From the NCBI GenBank assembly GCA_947452985.1, contig CANGEU010000013.1, positions 1 to 37,349 on the forward strand: DNA of 37,349 nt, given 5' to 3'. The translations under genes were made by a program, and so were the position numbers. Shown here one piece after another: positions 18,561 to 26,993 of the stretch; the stretch's first letter is position 1, and every line of letters starts with the position of its first letter. The stretch comes from Micrococcales bacterium. Its GTDB lineage: Bacteria; Actinomycetota; Actinomycetes; Actinomycetales; Microbacteriaceae. Under the pieces are notes generated by a model, which saw only the letters and a list, made by a program, of their open reading frames with translations, had not been told where the DNA came from and made no database searches.

Positions 18561-19816
18561 TTTGCTACTCCCTTCGTGCTGAATGTATCTAGTAGCTCGG
18601 TTTGGCGGTTGATCACTGTGGCCAAACGCTGAATTCCGAGACGAATTCGCTCAGGGGTCGGATACGAGTAGCAAACGCGAAGCTTGTTGTGGCCGGTGCC
18701 ATCACCATAGAACGCGGTTCCTGGTGTGTAAGCAACCAATTCTTTGACCGCCAAAGGCAACATTGCCTTGGAATCAACGCCATCTGGAAGAGTTACCCAA
18801 AGGTAGAACCCACCATCCGGCTGGGTTGTGTGAAGTTTCGGTAAGAATTCGCGCATCGCGCCAAGTGCGGCGTCTTTGCGCTCACGATAAACCCCGCGGA
18901 AAGTGTCGATTTGACCCTGCCAGTCGGAATTTGCCAAATATTCGCTGATCATCATCTGTGAGAAAGCACTAGGACACAAAATCGCGGACTCCTGCGCCAA
19001 AACCAGTTTGTCTTTGATGGCTGGGGGAGCCAAAACGTAACCAACTCGGAAGCCAGGAGCCAAAATCTTCGAAAACGAACCCAGGTAGATAACGCCCTCT
19101 TCGTCCATTGAGCGCAAGGCATCTGGTACCGGCTTGTCGAAGTAAAGCAAACCGTAAGGGTTGTCTTCAAGAATCAGAATGTGGTGCTTTCGGCAAATCT
19201 CAAGAATGCGAGGACGACGTTCCTTTGCGAGAGTCACACCAGACGGATTGGCGAAGTTCGGCACCAAATAGAGGAATTTGATGGTTCGACCGTCGGCCTT
19301 GAGGCGATCAATTGATTCTTCCAAAGCTTCTGGGGACATACCGTCTTGGTCGGTGTAAACATGTTCAACGTGCGCCTGGTAGTGGCGGAAAATGCCCAAG
19401 GCGCCAACATAGCTAGGGCCTTCGGCCAAAACCACATCGCCCTCATCGATGAACAAACCGCTGAGCAGCTCCAAACCGTGCTGCGAGCCTGTGGTCATCA
19501 CGATGTCTTCGACCGATGAACGAATACCTTCGAGAGCCATCAGCTCACGAACCTGATCGCGCAAGGTTTCATCGCCCTGGCCACCGCCATACTGAATGGC
19601 GAGCAGACCCTTCTTCTCCATCATGCTGTTGTAAGACTTTTCGAGAAGGTCTTTCGGCAAGGCAGCCACATAAGGCATGCCGCCGGCTAGGGAAACTACT
19701 TCGGGGCGGCTAACTACCGCAAATAGCGCTCGAACTTCCGACACCGATAACGTGTGGGCGCGTTCGGCGTATGCCGAAAGCCACGGGTCAAGGTTGTTGC
19801 CGGATTGAGCAGTCAT
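18557..19816 (-). CDS. PLP-dependent aminotransferase, class I/II (2-aminoadipate/aromatic transaminase-like)
   Basis: A fold-type I transaminase of 419 residues. The PLP Schiff-base Lys is Lys250 in YLGSFSKILAPGFRVGY with the phosphate-contacting Arg257. The cofactor Asp218 and Tyr221 are in LEDNPYGLLYF, and the Asn-Pro motif is in VPNFANPSG. The N-terminus (EVRALFAVVSRPEVVSLAGGMP) resembles LysN-like and MocR-related transaminases but has no helix-turn-helix domain. The preferred substrate cannot be told. It is co-transcribed with ddl, which hints at amino-acid supply for the cell wall, but that is only inference. Confidence 0.88.
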   Translation of the reverse strand: MTAQSGNNLDPWLSAYAERAHTLSVSEVRALFAVVSRPEVVSLAGGMPYVAALPKDLLEKSYNSMMEKKGLLAIQYGGGQGDETLRDQVRELMALEGIRSSVEDIVMTTGSQHGLELLSGLFIDEGDVVLAEGPSYVGALGIFRHYQAHVEHVYTDQDGMSPEALEESIDRLKADGRTIKFLYLVPNFANPSGVTLAKERRPRILEICRKHHILILEDNPYGLLYFDKPVPDALRSMDEEGVIYLGSFSKILAPGFRVGYVLAPPAIKDKLVLAQESAILCPSAFSQMMISEYLANSDWQGQIDTFRGVYRERKDAALGAMREFLPKLHTTQPDGGFYLWVTLPDGVDSKAMLPLAVKELVAYTPGTAFYGDGTGHNKLRVCYSYPTPERIRLGIQRLATVINRQTELLDTFSTKGVAN

Positions 19817-19822
19817 TAGTCA

Positions 19823-19841
19823 AGCCTATTGTGCATAGGCT
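19823..19841. other. Small inverted repeat between trxA and the aminotransferase gene
   Basis: AGCCTAT at 19823-19829 and ATAGGCT at 19835-19841 form a perfect 7-bp palindrome with a 5-base spacer in the 38-bp gap after trxA. No T-run follows on the minus strand. It could be a weak terminator, an operator or a leader hairpin of the aminotransferase mRNA. Confidence 0.35.
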
Positions 19842-19854
19842 CAGGATGCGAAAA

Positions 19855-20172
19855 CTAGATGAGACCTTCGAGGTCAGCAAGTAGCGCAGGCTTTGGCTTG
19901 GCGCCAACCATTTCGCGAACAATCTTGCCGTTCTGGAAGACCTTCATGGCTGGGATTCCGGTGATCTGGTATTCGGCGGCTAGGTGTGGCTCTTCGTCCA
20001 CGTTGACCTTCACGATTTCTAGCTTGTCGGCGTACTCTTCACCGATTTCGTCAAGAATTGGACCGACCATGCGGCACGGACCACACCATTCAGCCCAGAA
20101 ATCAACTAGGACGATCTTTTCGCTGTTGATTACATCTTCGGTGAATGATGCTGCGGTTGCATTCTTCGACAT
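19855..20172 (-). CDS. trxA: Thioredoxin
   Basis: A 105-residue classic thioredoxin. The redox site WCGPC (Cys30 and Cys33) follows VLVDFWAE. The cis-Pro loop ITGIPAMKVF and the ending GLI are typical. It reduces protein disulfides and is recharged by the TrxB encoded just upstream. The start has a GAAAGAAG ribosome-binding-like stretch. The 27-bp gap after trxB holds a parS-like sequence. Confidence 0.97.
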   Translation of the reverse strand: MSKNATAASFTEDVINSEKIVLVDFWAEWCGPCRMVGPILDEIGEEYADKLEIVKVNVDEEPHLAAEYQITGIPAMKVFQNGKIVREMVGAKPKPALLADLEGLI

Positions 20173-20184
20173 TTTTGCTTCTTT

Positions 20185-20200
20185 CGTTTTACGTGAAACT
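20185..20200. other. Degenerate parS-like palindrome before trxA
   Basis: CGTTTTACGTGAAACT matches 13 of 16 positions of the two perfect parS sites and keeps the central ACGTGAAAC half. It lies in the trxB-trxA gap, with its last base in the trxB stop codon. Whether ParB binds is unknown. Confidence 0.35.
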
Positions 20201-21117
20201 TAGGCGGTTAGGTAGTGCTCTGCATCTAGTGCTGCTACACAACCAGACCCAGCAGCCGTAATGGCCTGACGGTAGGTTGGGTCGATCACATCGCCACAGG
20301 CAAATACGCCAGGGATGCTGGTCTTTGACGAACGGCCGTCAACCTTGATGAAGTGGTCTTCCGAAAGGTCGAGTTTGCCCTGAACCAAGCCAACGCGTGG
20401 GTCAGAACCGATTGCAATAAAGAGACCCGAGATTTCTAGGTCGCTCTTCGAGCCATCGACGGTGTTTTCTAGAACGACACCCTCAACCTTGGCTTCGCCC
20501 TTGATCTCGGCAACGGCTGAGTTGTAAAGAACTTCGATCTTTGGGTTCTCCAAAACGCGAGTCACCATGGTCTTCGAAGCCTTGAAGCTATCGCGGCGGT
20601 GGATTAGGTAAACCTTGTCGGCGAAGCGGGTTAGGAACATCGCCTCTTCCATGGCTGAGTCGCCGCCACCAACCACTGCAATGGTCTTTTCGCGGAAGAA
20701 GAAGCCGTCGCAGGTTGCACACCAAGAAACTCCGTGACCGGATAGTTCCTTTTCACGAGGCAAACCAAGTTCGCGGTAGGCAGCACCGGTAGCCATGATG
20801 ATTGCACGGGCTTCGTAGGTTTCGCCGCTTCCGGTTTTGACCTTCTTCACATCGCCGTCTAGTTCGACCTCAACTACGTCGTCCATGAGCACTTCGGTTC
20901 CGAAACGCTCGGCTTGTTCCTGCATTGCATACATAAGGTCTGGTCCCATTAGGCCGTTTGGGAATCCTGGGAAGTTTTCGACTTCGGTGGTCTTCATTAA
21001 TTCGCCACCAGGCTCAACCGAAGACGCGATCATGAGTGGCTTGAGGCCGGCGCGCGCGGTGTAGATAGCGGCTGTGTAGCCTGCTGGGCCGGATCCGACA
21101 ATGATTACTTCGCGCAA
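20200..21117 (-). CDS. trxB: Thioredoxin-disulfide reductase
   Basis: A homodimeric flavoenzyme of 305 residues that passes electrons from NADPH to thioredoxin. The FAD motif VGSGPAGYTAAIYTARAG is at about 7-24, the redox pair CATC at Cys133 and Cys136, the NADPH motif VVGGGDSAMEEA near 153, and the C-terminal FAD motif GVFACGDV near 271. The ATG is at 21117. It is followed 27 bp later by trxA, giving a complete reductase-thioredoxin pair; the same pair lies near parAB in mycobacteria. Confidence 0.97.
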   Translation of the reverse strand: MREVIIVGSGPAGYTAAIYTARAGLKPLMIASSVEPGGELMKTTEVENFPGFPNGLMGPDLMYAMQEQAERFGTEVLMDDVVEVELDGDVKKVKTGSGETYEARAIIMATGAAYRELGLPREKELSGHGVSWCATCDGFFFREKTIAVVGGGDSAMEEAMFLTRFADKVYLIHRRDSFKASKTMVTRVLENPKIEVLYNSAVAEIKGEAKVEGVVLENTVDGSKSDLEISGLFIAIGSDPRVGLVQGKLDLSEDHFIKVDGRSSKTSIPGVFACGDVIDPTYRQAITAAGSGCVAALDAEHYLTA

Positions 21118-21153
21118 CGTTACTCCTGAGTTCTTACGGGGGATAACACCAGT

Positions 21154-22794
21154 TTATCGGCGCAGTATTCCCTGCACAGACGACAGCGCCGAGCGCACTT
21201 CGGCGTTTTTGGCAAGCCAAAGCAGTCCAACGTAAATGGCCCCACCCAAGGCGGTCACAGCGAGGCACGCTATCAGGGCAGTCAATCCGCTCGCCAGGCT
21301 GAAGCTGACCACTGCCAACCCACCACTGACGAAGGGGATGGCTGCTGCCAAGAATCCGGAAACCCCAGCAGCGCCAATAACCTGCAGTGAATATCGGCCG
21401 AGTCGACCGCCGCTGAGGCTCCCAATGCGCTTGGTTAGAAGCAGATAGGCAAGAACTGATTGGATGGTGAAACTTAGCGACATCACTAGCGAAATTGCAG
21501 AAACCAGGGCAATTGCAGGAACTATGGCCGCACAGACATAAGCGCCAATAACAAAAATAACGATCTGAATGGTTGTAAAGATGAATGGGCTGCGGGTGTC
21601 TTCAAGTGCGTAGAAAACCCTTTGCAACATGAAGTTGACACTGAACGGGATGAGACCAACCATCATCGCAATTAGTACGTTGCCCAGAGCCGAGACCGAA
21701 CCATCGGCGGCAAAAACTCTAGAAATTGGGTAACTGAGCACAATCATGATGCTCGTGGCGAAAGCACTGATGACCAAAATCGATCGCAAAGCCTTCACAA
21801 TGTCCGTTTTCAGTAAGTCAAACTTCTTGGCGTGAGCGTGCTCACTCATCTTTGTGAAGTAGGCCGTTGCAATGGAAACTGTTCCAACTGAGTGGGGAAT
21901 CATGAAAATTAGCCAGGCAATGCCGGCAACTGCTACCGAGGCAAACCGTTGCTGTGACTCCCAGCCATCTCCAACAATGCTCTCGCGAGCCGACAAAGTT
22001 GTCGACATGATGTTGGTTTGAATTAGTCCACCAATTTGAGTAATAACCAACATGGCCAAGGTCCACGATGCAGCTTTCAGAGCGGGTCGAAGACCCAGAC
22101 CCTTCCACTTGAAGTTAAACGTGAAACGTAGGCCGATTCGCTTCCAGAAGAAGAACAGAACAAGCGCCTGGGCAGCCACACCGAGGGTCGCCGTTCCAGC
22201 TAGGACTAGAACTTGAGGCTCCGTCCACTGGTGATTTAGGTTCAGCCCAACTGGACCAAACATCCAAACGAAAACACCAAGGCCAACAATTGCAACCAAG
22301 TTGTTCAGCACCGGAGCCCACATGAATGGACCGAATGAGCTGCGCGCATTCAGCACTTCACCAAGGATCGAGTAGAGACCATAGAAGAACAACTGCGGAA
22401 GACACCAGTAGGCAAATGCGATTGCCAGGGCCAAAGTGGATTCGTCCCAGCCGCTGGTGTAAATGCGCACCAAAACCGGCGCGAGCAAGGTGGCTACCAG
22501 TGTGATCAGGGCGAAAGCCGTGATGATCACCGTTAGCAGCCCGTCGATGTAGCCTTTTCCGCCGTCTTTGTGAACTTTGGCTCGTACGATTTGCGGTACC
22601 AAAACCGCATTCAATAACCCTCCGACGATAATCGCGTAGACGTTGTTGGGTAATTGATTAGCAACTGCAAAGGCGTCTGCGCCGTTAGTTGCGACTCCAA
22701 TTGCTCCTGCCAACATTACGGTTCGAGCCAAACCCAGAATGCGCGAAACGATGGTTCCGCTGGCCATGATTAGAGACGAACGGGCGACAGACAT
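21154..22794 (-). CDS. murJ: Lipid II flippase MurJ
   Basis: A MOP-superfamily flippase of 546 residues with about 14 hydrophobic helices, exporting the peptidoglycan precursor lipid II. The N-terminus has SSLIMASGTIVSRILGLARTVMLAGAIG with the conserved Arg, and LPNNVYAIIVGGLLNAVLVPQIVRA follows, as in the family. The C-terminal pseudokinase and extracytoplasmic domains of the long mycobacterial protein are absent, so this is the minimal transporter. It is encoded directly after the secreted protein gene with no gap and 36 bp upstream of trxB. Confidence 0.94.
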   Translation of the reverse strand: MSVARSSLIMASGTIVSRILGLARTVMLAGAIGVATNGADAFAVANQLPNNVYAIIVGGLLNAVLVPQIVRAKVHKDGGKGYIDGLLTVIITAFALITLVATLLAPVLVRIYTSGWDESTLALAIAFAYWCLPQLFFYGLYSILGEVLNARSSFGPFMWAPVLNNLVAIVGLGVFVWMFGPVGLNLNHQWTEPQVLVLAGTATLGVAAQALVLFFFWKRIGLRFTFNFKWKGLGLRPALKAASWTLAMLVITQIGGLIQTNIMSTTLSARESIVGDGWESQQRFASVAVAGIAWLIFMIPHSVGTVSIATAYFTKMSEHAHAKKFDLLKTDIVKALRSILVISAFATSIMIVLSYPISRVFAADGSVSALGNVLIAMMVGLIPFSVNFMLQRVFYALEDTRSPFIFTTIQIVIFVIGAYVCAAIVPAIALVSAISLVMSLSFTIQSVLAYLLLTKRIGSLSGGRLGRYSLQVIGAAGVSGFLAAAIPFVSGGLAVVSFSLASGLTALIACLAVTALGGAIYVGLLWLAKNAEVRSALSSVQGILRR

Positions 22795-23277
22795 TTAGGC
22801 AAGCTTTCTGCGACGAAGCATGCGAATCGAACCAACCAACAACAGGATCAGAACTAGGCCACCGAGGCTTCCCAGTGCAATTGCTTCGGCATTACCAATC
22901 ACGTGCATGGTGACCACGGTGTCTGGGCCCAAGCGAACTCCTGAAAAACTGGTCAGCCATACCGTTAGCTCGACTTCACCGTTGGCTACTGCCTGGACCG
23001 GGATCACCGCATTGACGGTGCTGTTGGCTGCCACAACCACTGAGGTGGTTTGAGGTAGTCGAACTCGAAGATTCGACGTGGACACGTGAACTAGGACGCG
23101 CACATCGGTGTCGTAGTTATTTTGAATCAACACTGGAACGCGTGATGCTTGGGAAACCAGGTTGATGTTTGAACCCTTGATGATTTTGATGTCGTAGTTG
23201 TCGTTCGCCATCGCGCTCGCGGGAGCGAAGGCGATTAGGGCAACAACAAGTAGGGCGATTTTTTTCAAGAATTTCAT
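22795..23277 (-). CDS. Short secreted, membrane-anchored protein in the DUF6049 position upstream of murJ
   Basis: A 160-residue protein with a signal peptide (MKFLKKIALLVVALIAFAPASAMA), an Ig-like beta-rich middle (about 30-125, with SRVPVLIQNNYDTDVRVLVHVS), a membrane helix near 132-152 and a basic end RMLRRRKLA facing the cytoplasm. In many actinobacteria, the gene between the NUDIX gene and murJ codes for a much longer DUF6049 protein. This appears to correspond to only its C-terminal Ig-TM end, but homology was not tested. The start at 23277 overlaps the NUDIX stop by 4 bp; an ATG 18 bp upstream is possible. A cell-envelope role alongside MurJ is inferred from position. Confidence 0.7.
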   Translation of the reverse strand: MKFLKKIALLVVALIAFAPASAMANDNYDIKIIKGSNINLVSQASRVPVLIQNNYDTDVRVLVHVSTSNLRVRLPQTTSVVVAANSTVNAVIPVQAVANGEVELTVWLTSFSGVRLGPDTVVTMHVIGNAEAIALGSLGGLVLILLLVGSIRMLRRRKLA

Positions 23278-23741
23278 TTTGAGCGCTCGTACCATTCCAA
23301 AACACCGCGAGCCATTTTTCGTTCGTTCTCGTGAGCGAGCACATTGTGTAGTTCAGAGATGTCGAACCAGCGAGTCTCCACGGCTTCGTGGTTTGGGTCG
23401 CCGTCCACGGTTAATTCGCCGCTGGTTTGGCGAAGTAGGAAATGGTGAACGGTCTTGGCGATGTGTTTGTCCGGGGTGTAAAACTCGTAGTCAATCGAGC
23501 CAAGAAGCTCAATCACTTCGCCTTGAATGCCGGTCTCTTCGAAGATTTCCCGCTCGGCTGCCTGAATCAAAGTCTCTTCACCTTCAGGGTGACCCTTTGG
23601 AACACACCACTCTAAAGCCCCACGTTTGGTGAGCCTTCCAATGAGAGCAACCCGTGGTGAACCATCCGAGGCAAGCACAAAGCCACCGGCCGAAGTCTCT
23701 TTGACTCGTGCCAGTCGCTTACGCGCTGGATTTTGGTTCAT
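23274..23741 (-). CDS. NUDIX hydrolase (MutT4-like position)
   Basis: A 155-residue NUDIX enzyme with a perfect box G-x5-E-x7-R-E-U-x-E-E-x-G-U, read in GHPEGEETLIQAAEREI and FEETGI. The N-terminus TSAGGFVLASDGSPRVALIGR is the usual start of the fold. It cleaves a nucleoside diphosphate linked to another group; the exact substrate is unknown. It occupies the place of the mycobacterial mutT4 gene, divergent from the CCA enzyme and upstream of murJ. Only 34 bp separate it from the divergent cca gene. A TAGTCT hexamer 6 bp before the ATG fits a near-leaderless start. Confidence 0.93.
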   Translation of the reverse strand: MNQNPARKRLARVKETSAGGFVLASDGSPRVALIGRLTKRGALEWCVPKGHPEGEETLIQAAEREIFEETGIQGEVIELLGSIDYEFYTPDKHIAKTVHHFLLRQTSGELTVDGDPNHEAVETRWFDISELHNVLAHENERKMARGVLEWYERSK

Positions 23742-23775
23742 CCCTCAAGACTAAACCTGTGAAACACTAGAACCC

Positions 23776-25194
23776 ATGCAGAGCGTATCCGAAGCCCTCA
23801 AAAACCTTGAGGCATCCACCAACAATGCGCTCTTTGTCGACCTCGGTAAACGCTTCAGCGAAAAGGGTTTCGAGCTGGCTTTGGTGGGTGGCCCGGTTCG
23901 CGATGCTTTCCTAGGACGAACTGCTCCTGACATTGATTTCACCTCTTCGGCGAATCCGGATGAGATTTTGTCGATTGTGAAGCCGATTGCCAAAGCGCAC
24001 TGGGACATTGGCCGTGCTTTCGGAACCATCGGTGCTCGTTTCGGTAAGGACCAGGTTGAAATAACCACCTACCGCGCCGATTCCTATTCGGTTGACAGCC
24101 GCAAACCTGAGGTCGCATTCGGTACCGACTTGAACGACGACCTATTCCGCCGCGATTTCACGATCAACGCCATGGCTCTTCGACTACCCGACCGCACTTT
24201 CGTTGATCCGTTCAATGGTTTGGCCGACCTAATGGCCGGAATCATCCGCACTCCTGGCAAGCCCGAGGATTCTTTCAGCGACGACCCGCTGCGAATGCTT
24301 CGTGCCGCTCGCTTTGCCAGTCAGCTCGGATTCGAGATCGAGCCGGAAACCTTTGCCGCCATGACCGCAATGGCTGGGCGCATCGAAATTATTTCGGCCG
24401 AGCGTATCCAGCAAGAGCTGGTCAAGTTGATGCTTGGCAAATATCCGCGGAAGGGCCTAACGGCCCTAGTGGATTCTGGCCTGGCGGCCATAATCTTGCC
24501 GGAGCTTCCGGCCCTGAAGCTGGAGGTCGATGAGCACCACCACCACAAGGACGTTTACGAGCACACCTTGACCGTGGTTGAGCAGGCCATCGACTACGAG
24601 AAGGATTATGGTTTCGAACCAGACTTCACTCTTCGCTTCGCTGCTTTGCTCCACGACTGCGGAAAGCCAAAGACTCGCAGGCTCGAAGTTGGGGGCGGAG
24701 TTAGCTTCCATCAACACGACATGGTTGGCGCGCGCATTGCCAAAAAACGCATGCAGGCACTCAAGTTCGACAACGACACCATTAAGTCGGTGGCCCGCCT
24801 GATCGAACTTCACCTGCGCTTTTTCGGTTATGGCGAACAAGCCTGGACCGATTCTGCGGTTCGGCGCTACGTTCGCGACGCCGACGAACACCTGCTTCGC
24901 CTGCACGCCTTAACCCGCGCCGACGTGACCACCCGCAACAAGCGCAAGGCCGAACGCCTTTCTTTTGCCTACGACGACCTTGAGAACCGAATTGCAAAAC
25001 TTCGGGAGCAGGAAGAACTCGACGCCCTTCGCCCTGACCTTTCCGGCGAGGAGATCATGCAGATTCTCGACCTAAAGCCCGGCCCAGATGTTGGCAAGGC
25101 CCGAAACTTCCTAATGGAACTGCGCCTCGAAGAGGGCGCACTCGGGCCAGACGAGGCAAAATTGCGCTTGCTTCAGTGGTGGAAAGACCAGTAA
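23776..25194 (+). CDS. cca: CCA tRNA nucleotidyltransferase
   Basis: A 472-residue enzyme that adds or repairs the 3' CCA of tRNAs; the two tRNA genes here do not encode CCA. The head domain has ALVGGPVRDAFLGRTAPDIDF, with G-G-x-V-R-D at 38-43 and metal-binding Asp52 and Asp54. RRDFTINAMA (125-134) and the RNA-binding neck follow. An HD domain, LLHDCGKPKT (His293-Asp294), lies in the second half, as in the long actinobacterial form. The ATG lacks a clear ribosome binding site. The name pcnA is used for mycobacterial relatives; the family could also include A-adding enzymes, but the context favours full CCA activity. Confidence 0.92.
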   Translation: MQSVSEALKNLEASTNNALFVDLGKRFSEKGFELALVGGPVRDAFLGRTAPDIDFTSSANPDEILSIVKPIAKAHWDIGRAFGTIGARFGKDQVEITTYRADSYSVDSRKPEVAFGTDLNDDLFRRDFTINAMALRLPDRTFVDPFNGLADLMAGIIRTPGKPEDSFSDDPLRMLRAARFASQLGFEIEPETFAAMTAMAGRIEIISAERIQQELVKLMLGKYPRKGLTALVDSGLAAIILPELPALKLEVDEHHHHKDVYEHTLTVVEQAIDYEKDYGFEPDFTLRFAALLHDCGKPKTRRLEVGGGVSFHQHDMVGARIAKKRMQALKFDNDTIKSVARLIELHLRFFGYGEQAWTDSAVRRYVRDADEHLLRLHALTRADVTTRNKRKAERLSFAYDDLENRIAKLREQEELDALRPDLSGEEIMQILDLKPGPDVGKARNFLMELRLEEGALGPDEAKLRLLQWWKDQ

Positions 25195-25269
25195 ACTCGA
25201 AAGGTTGCACAAAACCCTCCTGTCATGGAAGTCCCATGGCCGTTCTAGTCCAAAGGAGGTGGGTTAAAT

Positions 25270-25683
25270 ATGCATCTATACGAGCTCATGGTAATTCTCG
25301 ACCCAACGGTTGAGGAGCGCACAGTTGCTCCAAGTCTGGACAAATTCCTAAACGTAATCCGCAACGGTGGAGGCACCGTTGACAAGGTTGACATTTGGGG
25401 ACGTCGTCGTCTGGCTTACGAAATCAACAAGAAGACCGAAGGCATCTACGCCGTCATCAACGTCAACGCAAACTCTGCAGACGTTCTTGAAGTAGACCGC
25501 CAGCTACGTCTTTCAGAAGCGGTTATGCGTACCAAGGTATTGCGCGCGGACGAAGCAGTAGTAGCTATCGAGCCTGTTGTTGTTCCTGAAGTTTCTGCTG
25601 AAGAGAAGGCTGCTGAACAGGCTGAGGAGGCTCCTGCAAAGAAGCCTGCCGCCAAGAAGCCAGCTGCTAAAAAGGCTGAATAA
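25270..25683 (+). CDS. rpsF: 30S ribosomal protein S6
   Basis: A 137-residue S6. The core (1-95) has [19 protein letters not shown] and [22 protein letters not shown] tail of about 35 residues follows, ending in repeats of A-A-K-K-P, so the protein is longer than the usual roughly 95-100-residue S6. The start is set by a very strong AAAGGAGGTG ribosome binding site at 25251-25260. It is the first gene of rpsF-ssb-rpsR-rplI. The 75-bp gap after cca should contain the promoter, but no clean -35/-10 pair is visible. Confidence 0.96.
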   Translation: MHLYELMVILDPTVEERTVAPSLDKFLNVIRNGGGTVDKVDIWGRRRLAYEINKKTEGIYAVINVNANSADVLEVDRQLRLSEAVMRTKVLRADEAVVAIEPVVVPEVSAEEKAAEQAEEAPAKKPAAKKPAAKKAE

Positions 25684-25688
25684 CTAAC

Positions 25689-26180
25689 ATGGCAAACGAA
25701 TTAACCGTGACGATTGTTGGCAACCTTGCCGACGATCCAGAGCTGCGTTACACCCAGGGCGGTATTGCAGTTGTTAGCGTGCGAGTAGGTTCAACCCCTC
25801 GTACCTTCAACCGCCAGACCAACGCTTGGGATGACGGCGAGACCGTTTGGGTGCGTTGCACCGCATGGCGTGAACTTGCTGAAAACGTTGCTCAGACCCT
25901 TACCAAGGGTTCACGCGTAATCGTTACCGGTCGTCTAAAGGCCCCTTCGGCCTACCAGTCGGCTCAGGGTGAGGCTCGCGCTTCGCTTGAGTTGGACATC
26001 GACGAAATCGGTCCATCGCTACGTTACGCAACCGCTTCGGTTACCCGTCGTGCTCGCGAAGCCGGTGAAGGTGCTGCCCCTTGGGGTAACTCCGACTCGG
26101 CTCCTGCCGCTAAGGCACCTGCAGTAGATGGCTGGGCTAACCCAGGCGCTCCTGCTGGCGCAGACGACACCCCGTTCTAA
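25689..26180 (+). CDS. ssb: Single-stranded DNA-binding protein
   Basis: A 163-residue SSB. The OB fold (about 1-110) starts ELTVTIVGNLADDPELRYTQGGIAVVSVRVG. A flexible linker rich in Ala, Gly and Pro follows, and the last residues GADDTPF give the acidic tip with terminal Phe that recruits partner proteins. It starts 5 bp after the rpsF stop. SSB protects single-stranded DNA at replication forks; location between rpsF and rpsR is conserved. Confidence 0.97.
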   Translation: MANELTVTIVGNLADDPELRYTQGGIAVVSVRVGSTPRTFNRQTNAWDDGETVWVRCTAWRELAENVAQTLTKGSRVIVTGRLKAPSAYQSAQGEARASLELDIDEIGPSLRYATASVTRRAREAGEGAAPWGNSDSAPAAKAPAVDGWANPGAPAGADDTPF

Positions 26181-26207
26181 ATAAGAATTCAAATCTAGGA
26201 GTATCAA

Positions 26208-26474
26208 ATGGCTGGAAAAACCACCCAAGACGCTCGTCGCAAGCCTAACCGCAACGCAAAAAACGCGAAGCTTGCGCCAGTGAAAGCAATCAAGGTTGGC
26301 ATCATCGATTACAAGGATGTTGCAACCCTACGTAAGTTCGTAAGCGACCGTGGCAAGATCCGTTCACGTCGTATCACCGGTGTTTCTGTTCAGGAACAGC
26401 GTCTAATTGCCCGTGCCGTCAAGAACGCTCGCGAAATGGCTCTAATGCCTTACGCTGGCGCCGGCCGAAGCTAA
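26208..26474 (+). CDS. rpsR: 30S ribosomal protein S18
   Basis: An 88-residue basic protein with the S18 core [51 protein letters not shown]18 binds S6 on the small-subunit platform. The N-terminal 25 residues ([17 protein letters not shown]) are a basic extension. An AGGAG site lies 8 bp before the ATG. It is 27 bp after ssb and 12 bp before rplI. Confidence 0.97.
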   Translation: MAGKTTQDARRKPNRNAKNAKLAPVKAIKVGIIDYKDVATLRKFVSDRGKIRSRRITGVSVQEQRLIARAVKNAREMALMPYAGAGRS

Positions 26475-26486
26475 GGAGGGGAACAA

Positions 26487-26939
26487 ATGTCGAAGGTTAT
26501 TCTGACTAACGAAGTTTCCGGCCTAGGTTCTGCAGGAGATGTTGTTGAAGTAAAGAACGGTTACGCACGTAACTACCTAGTTCCTCAGGGCTTTGCTGTC
26601 CTTTGGACCAAGGGTGGCGAGAAGCAGGTCGACCAGATCAAGGCTGCTCGTAACGCACGCGCAATCGCAACCGTTGAGGAAGCACAGACTCTCAAGGCTC
26701 GCCTTGAGGAGAAGGCTATCCGCCTAAACGCCAAGGCTGGTGTTGAGGGTCGTCTATTCGGCGCAATCAAGACCGCTGACATTGCTTCGGCAATCGTTGA
26801 GGCCGGCCTGGGTGAAGTTGACAAGCGCAAGATCGAGCTTTCTGCTCCGATCAAGGTTGCTGGAAACCACTCGGCTACCGTTCGTCTTCACGACGGCGTT
26901 GTAGCTAACATCACCGTCCAGGTGGTTGGCAAGAAGTAG
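26487..26939 (+). CDS. rplI: 50S ribosomal protein L9
   Basis: A 150-residue L9 with the standard N-terminal domain [35 protein letters not shown], a connecting helix near 45-80 and a C-terminal domain with [22 protein letters not shown] precedes the ATG. It is the last gene of the rpsF operon and is followed by a strong terminator, so dnaB needs its own promoter. Confidence 0.97.
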   Translation: MSKVILTNEVSGLGSAGDVVEVKNGYARNYLVPQGFAVLWTKGGEKQVDQIKAARNARAIATVEEAQTLKARLEEKAIRLNAKAGVEGRLFGAIKTADIASAIVEAGLGEVDKRKIELSAPIKVAGNHSATVRLHDGVVANITVQVVGKK

Positions 26940-26956
26940 TTCCTTTTAGGAATTTA

Positions 26957-26984
26957 GGTGGTGGGCGAAAGCCCACCACCTTTT
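26957..26984 (+). terminator. Strong terminator after rplI
   Basis: GGTGGTGGGC and GCCCACCACC form a perfect 10-bp stem closed by a GAAA tetraloop, followed by TTTT. It lies 17 bp past the rplI stop and cleanly separates the ribosomal operon from the DnaA-box region before dnaB. Confidence 0.95.
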
Positions 26985-26993
26985 GCTTTAACC

